A stretch of 29,693 nucleotides of DNA from Caecitellus pseudoparvulus (Eukaryota; Bigyra: Bicosoecida). The notes below the pieces were generated by a model that did no database searches, was not told the DNA's origin, and saw only the letters and a list, made by a program, of their open reading frames with translations. Of the stretch, positions 27,595 through 29,693 are shown piece by piece. Made by a program: the position numbers and the translations under genes. The DNA lies in contig CBFFRQ010000099.1 in the NCBI GenBank assembly GCA_965644315.1, positions 1 through 29,693 of the forward strand, given 5' to 3'. Every line of letters starts with the position of its first letter. The first letter of the stretch is position 1.

Positions 27595-29439
27595 TCACTT
27601 GCTGGCACTTCCTCTGAACAAAACCATTGCACACCTTCCATGTCTCGTGCTGGTGCCCGACCAGACTGCGTCTCGGGCAGCCTGCTCCACGACCGCACCC
27701 GTACTGAGTCGAACGTGAGCTAGCATGGCGCGGTCGCAAGTCAGGGCAAGCAGCTCCCTGAGAACGGACTGGTGTCCGTGATTTGCTGCCCATCTGAAGG
27801 CTGCCTCGGCGCCACAGCGGTCCCGTGCATGCACATCGACCTGCCGCGGCCCTGAAAGCGCCAAGAGCTTCCGGACCACGCCAAGATGGCCACCAGAGCA
27901 AGCCATACGGAAGCCATGTTCCTTGCCAGCTTTGTTCTGAGCATGCACATTCACTTCCCGGGCACCCTTCAATGCGAGTAATTCAGCGACAACCTCAGTG
28001 TGCCCTTTGGCGCAAGCCCATCGAAACGCATACTCTGGCCCTGCCCCATCGCGAGCATGAACGTCCACCTCTTGTGCGCCGGAAAGGCTCAGCAGCTCGC
28101 GTACCACCAGGATGTGGCCGTTTCGACATGCCTCTCGAAAGGCTGCCTCCGCCCCTCGCCCGTCGCGTGCGTGCACATCTATTGACCGCTCACCTTGCAA
28201 AAGAAGCAGCTCGCGGACAACATCCAGTCGGCCTTGTGCGCAAGCACCGACAAAACAAGCCTCGTGAACGGTGCCGTCGATGGCATGCACATCGACCTTC
28301 CGATCTCCAGTCAGGTGTAGCAGCTCCTGCACCACTTGCAGGTGGCCATTTTGACACGCCCATCTGAACGCGGCCTCAGGACCTCCGCCGTCGCTGGCAT
28401 GCACATCAATCGAACAGTCACCGGAGAGAGCAAGCAGCTCACGCACAACCTCCAGGTGGCCGTTTTGACAAGCCCCTCGGAGACCATGCTCCAGACCATT
28501 GAAATCACCTGCATGCACATCCACCTTGCGAGCACCGTCGAGTGCAAGCAGGGCTTGGACAACCCCAACGCGCCCGAAGGCGCAGGCCCAGCGAAAGGCA
28601 GCCGCGGGGCCTGCCGCATCGCACGCGTGCACGTCTACAGCTTGATTTCCTGCCAAAGCAAGGAGTTCTTGCACCACGCCCACGTGGCCCCGGCGGCAAG
28701 CCTCCCGAAACACTGCCTCTGGACCATCCTCATCGCCAGCGTGCACGTCAACAGCTCGGGGACCACGCAGCGCGAGCAATTCATGCACTACGCTGCTTCT
28801 CCCGTAACGGCAAGCCAACCTAAATGCAGCTTGTGGCCCTTCTTCATCGGGGGCGTGGACATCGACGGTTCTCGCACCGGATAACCCGAGAAGCTGCCGC
28901 ACAACCCCAACATGCCCGCGATGGCAAGATTCCCTGAAGCTGGCCTCCCGTCCACGCTCATCCGCGGCGTGAACATCCACCTCACGGTCTCCTGAAAGAG
29001 CTAGCAGCATGCTTACGATTTCCTCATGGCCATAGCGGCAAGCCACGCGCAGCCCAGCCTCGGGCCCAACTCGGTCCCTTGCATGGACATTCACCTCCAT
29101 CCCGCCGCGAAAATCTAGTAACTCACGCACGACGCCCACTTGGCCGTAGGCGCAGGCCAGTCGAAAGCCAGCTTCAGGCCCATCAGCATCTCCAAGGTGA
29201 ATATCTACTGCGCGCTCTCCCTCCGCTGCCAACAGCACTCGAAGCAAAGGTACGTGGCCAACGGAGCACGCCACGAAAAACGCCTGGTCCATGTCTTCCT
29301 TCGATATTCCCTCAGCAACAACCTCTTCAGGCATAGTCGACATGTGTATCAGCTCCATAAGCGCATCAGCATCATAATCTGAGCAAGCTCTCCTCCATTT
29401 GCGGCCCAGCTCCGCTTCATTGATTGCTGTCCCTGGCAT
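27595..29439 (-). CDS. Ankyrin-type repeat protein, 14 repeats of 38 residues
   Basis: 614 residues in one uninterrupted minus-strand exon. A 50-residue head (MPGTAINEAELGRKWRRAC...) is followed by about 14 repeats with the consensus VDVHA.D..GPEAAFR.AC..GH..VVRELLAL.G.R. The core AFR.AC..GH..VV.ELL matches the two helices of an ankyrin repeat, but the period is 38 rather than 33 residues, the extra length being in the VDVHA loop. The C-terminus (about 40 residues) carries ARDAVWSGTSTRHGRC, a tail also found in the two relics at 10301-11788, so it is a family trait. The role is presumably protein binding and no catalytic domain is seen. The start is supported by the similar MPG start in relic A. 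Repeats are similar but not identical at DNA level, so the gene is not freshly expanded. Confidence 0.85.
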   Translation of the reverse strand: MPGTAINEAELGRKWRRACSDYDADALMELIHMSTMPEEVVAEGISKEDMDQAFFVACSVGHVPLLRVLLAAEGERAVDIHLGDADGPEAGFRLACAYGQVGVVRELLDFRGGMEVNVHARDRVGPEAGLRVACRYGHEEIVSMLLALSGDREVDVHAADERGREASFRESCHRGHVGVVRQLLGLSGARTVDVHAPDEEGPQAAFRLACRYGRSSVVHELLALRGPRAVDVHAGDEDGPEAVFREACRRGHVGVVQELLALAGNQAVDVHACDAAGPAAAFRWACAFGRVGVVQALLALDGARKVDVHAGDFNGLEHGLRGACQNGHLEVVRELLALSGDCSIDVHASDGGGPEAAFRWACQNGHLQVVQELLHLTGDRKVDVHAIDGTVHEACFVGACAQGRLDVVRELLLLQGERSIDVHARDGRGAEAAFREACRNGHILVVRELLSLSGAQEVDVHARDGAGPEYAFRWACAKGHTEVVAELLALKGAREVNVHAQNKAGKEHGFRMACSGGHLGVVRKLLALSGPRQVDVHARDRCGAEAAFRWAANHGHQSVLRELLALTCDRAMLAHVRLSTGAVVEQAARDAVWSGTSTRHGRCAMVLFRGSASK

Positions 29440-29693
29440 CGCACTGAACCAGTTTCCGCACCCTCTCTGCCTCGTTGGCGCTCCTGATTGTCAGCGCAAG
29501 GCTACCCAAGCCCACAAAGTTGAAAAATCCTTGTTGAGAAGAATGTGTGATGAGGTAGTTTGCTTGGCTCCCGTCCGCTCTCAGGTCCCCCCTGTCCACA
29601 CATCAGCGTGAGCTGCTGGTCCAAATCTGGTGCATTGTGCATCAATGCATTGCTTCACATGGCATGCCCTTCGCGGTGCCAGCTATCATTCCT
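29440..29693. other. Upstream region of the ankyrin gene
   Basis: 254 nt at the window edge, upstream of the minus-strand ankyrin start. It should hold the 5' UTR and part of the promoter. A second minus-strand frame (29417-29599) overlaps the start but shows no family. Nothing else is recognised. Confidence 0.4.

Noticed and set aside
1-29693. Bacterial or viral features: operons, ribosome binding sites, CRISPR arrays, phage genes
   Set aside because: Gene spacing, introns, LINE and hAT content and protein families are eukaryotic; no direct repeat-spacer array or prokaryotic signal was seen.

Overview
This window looks like nuclear DNA of a GC-rich eukaryote, probably an alga or another protist. 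The evidence is non-LTR retrotransposon sequence, two classes of cut-and-paste DNA transposon, genes with GT-AG introns, SPRY, EF-hand, WD40-like and ankyrin proteins, and no bacterial operon structure, ribosome binding sites, tRNA or rRNA. I cannot name the species. Introns, start codons and exon joins below are read by eye.

Layout: 1-4226 is the 3' part of a LINE (reverse transcriptase ORF plus about 840 nt of 3' UTR). A second, 5'-truncated and diverged LINE of the same family follows directly (4237-5246). A gene for a multi-pass membrane protein lies on the minus strand (6287-about 8374, one predicted 175-nt intron). Beside it on the plus strand is a decayed fragment (8404-8858) of the same transposase family that is intact further along. 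8859-10300 has nothing I recognise. 10301-11788 holds two decayed minus-strand ankyrin-repeat genes.

The centre is the most interesting part. A roughly 5.0 kb DNA transposon (16415-21436) has 29-bp terminal inverted repeats with 28 matches, an 11-bp direct repeat on each side that looks like a target-site duplication, and an apparently intact minus-strand transposase (C2H2 finger exon, 65-nt intron, D-D-E catalytic exon, about 1377 aa). On both sides lie minus-strand reading frames: a WD40-like segment (21437-22103) and a long SPRY/EF-hand/single-TM segment (12458-16414). These look like two halves of one gene split by the insertion. The ATG that opens the SPRY reading frame lies inside the transposon end. 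A 41-nt GT-AG intron just before the insertion point would put the halves in the same frame.

22321-24321 encodes an unassigned P-loop NTPase with a very basic tail. Next to it is a decayed hAT element (24561-26677) with perfect 24-bp terminal inverted repeats, a broken hAT transposase and a broken GNAT acetyltransferase-like fragment. A small plus-strand gene (26906-27307) has an ABM-like ferredoxin fold. The window ends with an intact minus-strand gene of 14 unusual 38-residue ankyrin-type repeats (27595-29439), the probable live relative of the two ankyrin pseudogenes.

Overall, more than a third of the window is transposon or transposon debris from at least three families. The non-mobile genes are a membrane protein, a disrupted WD40/SPRY/EF-hand protein, an NTPase, an ABM-like protein and an ankyrin family.
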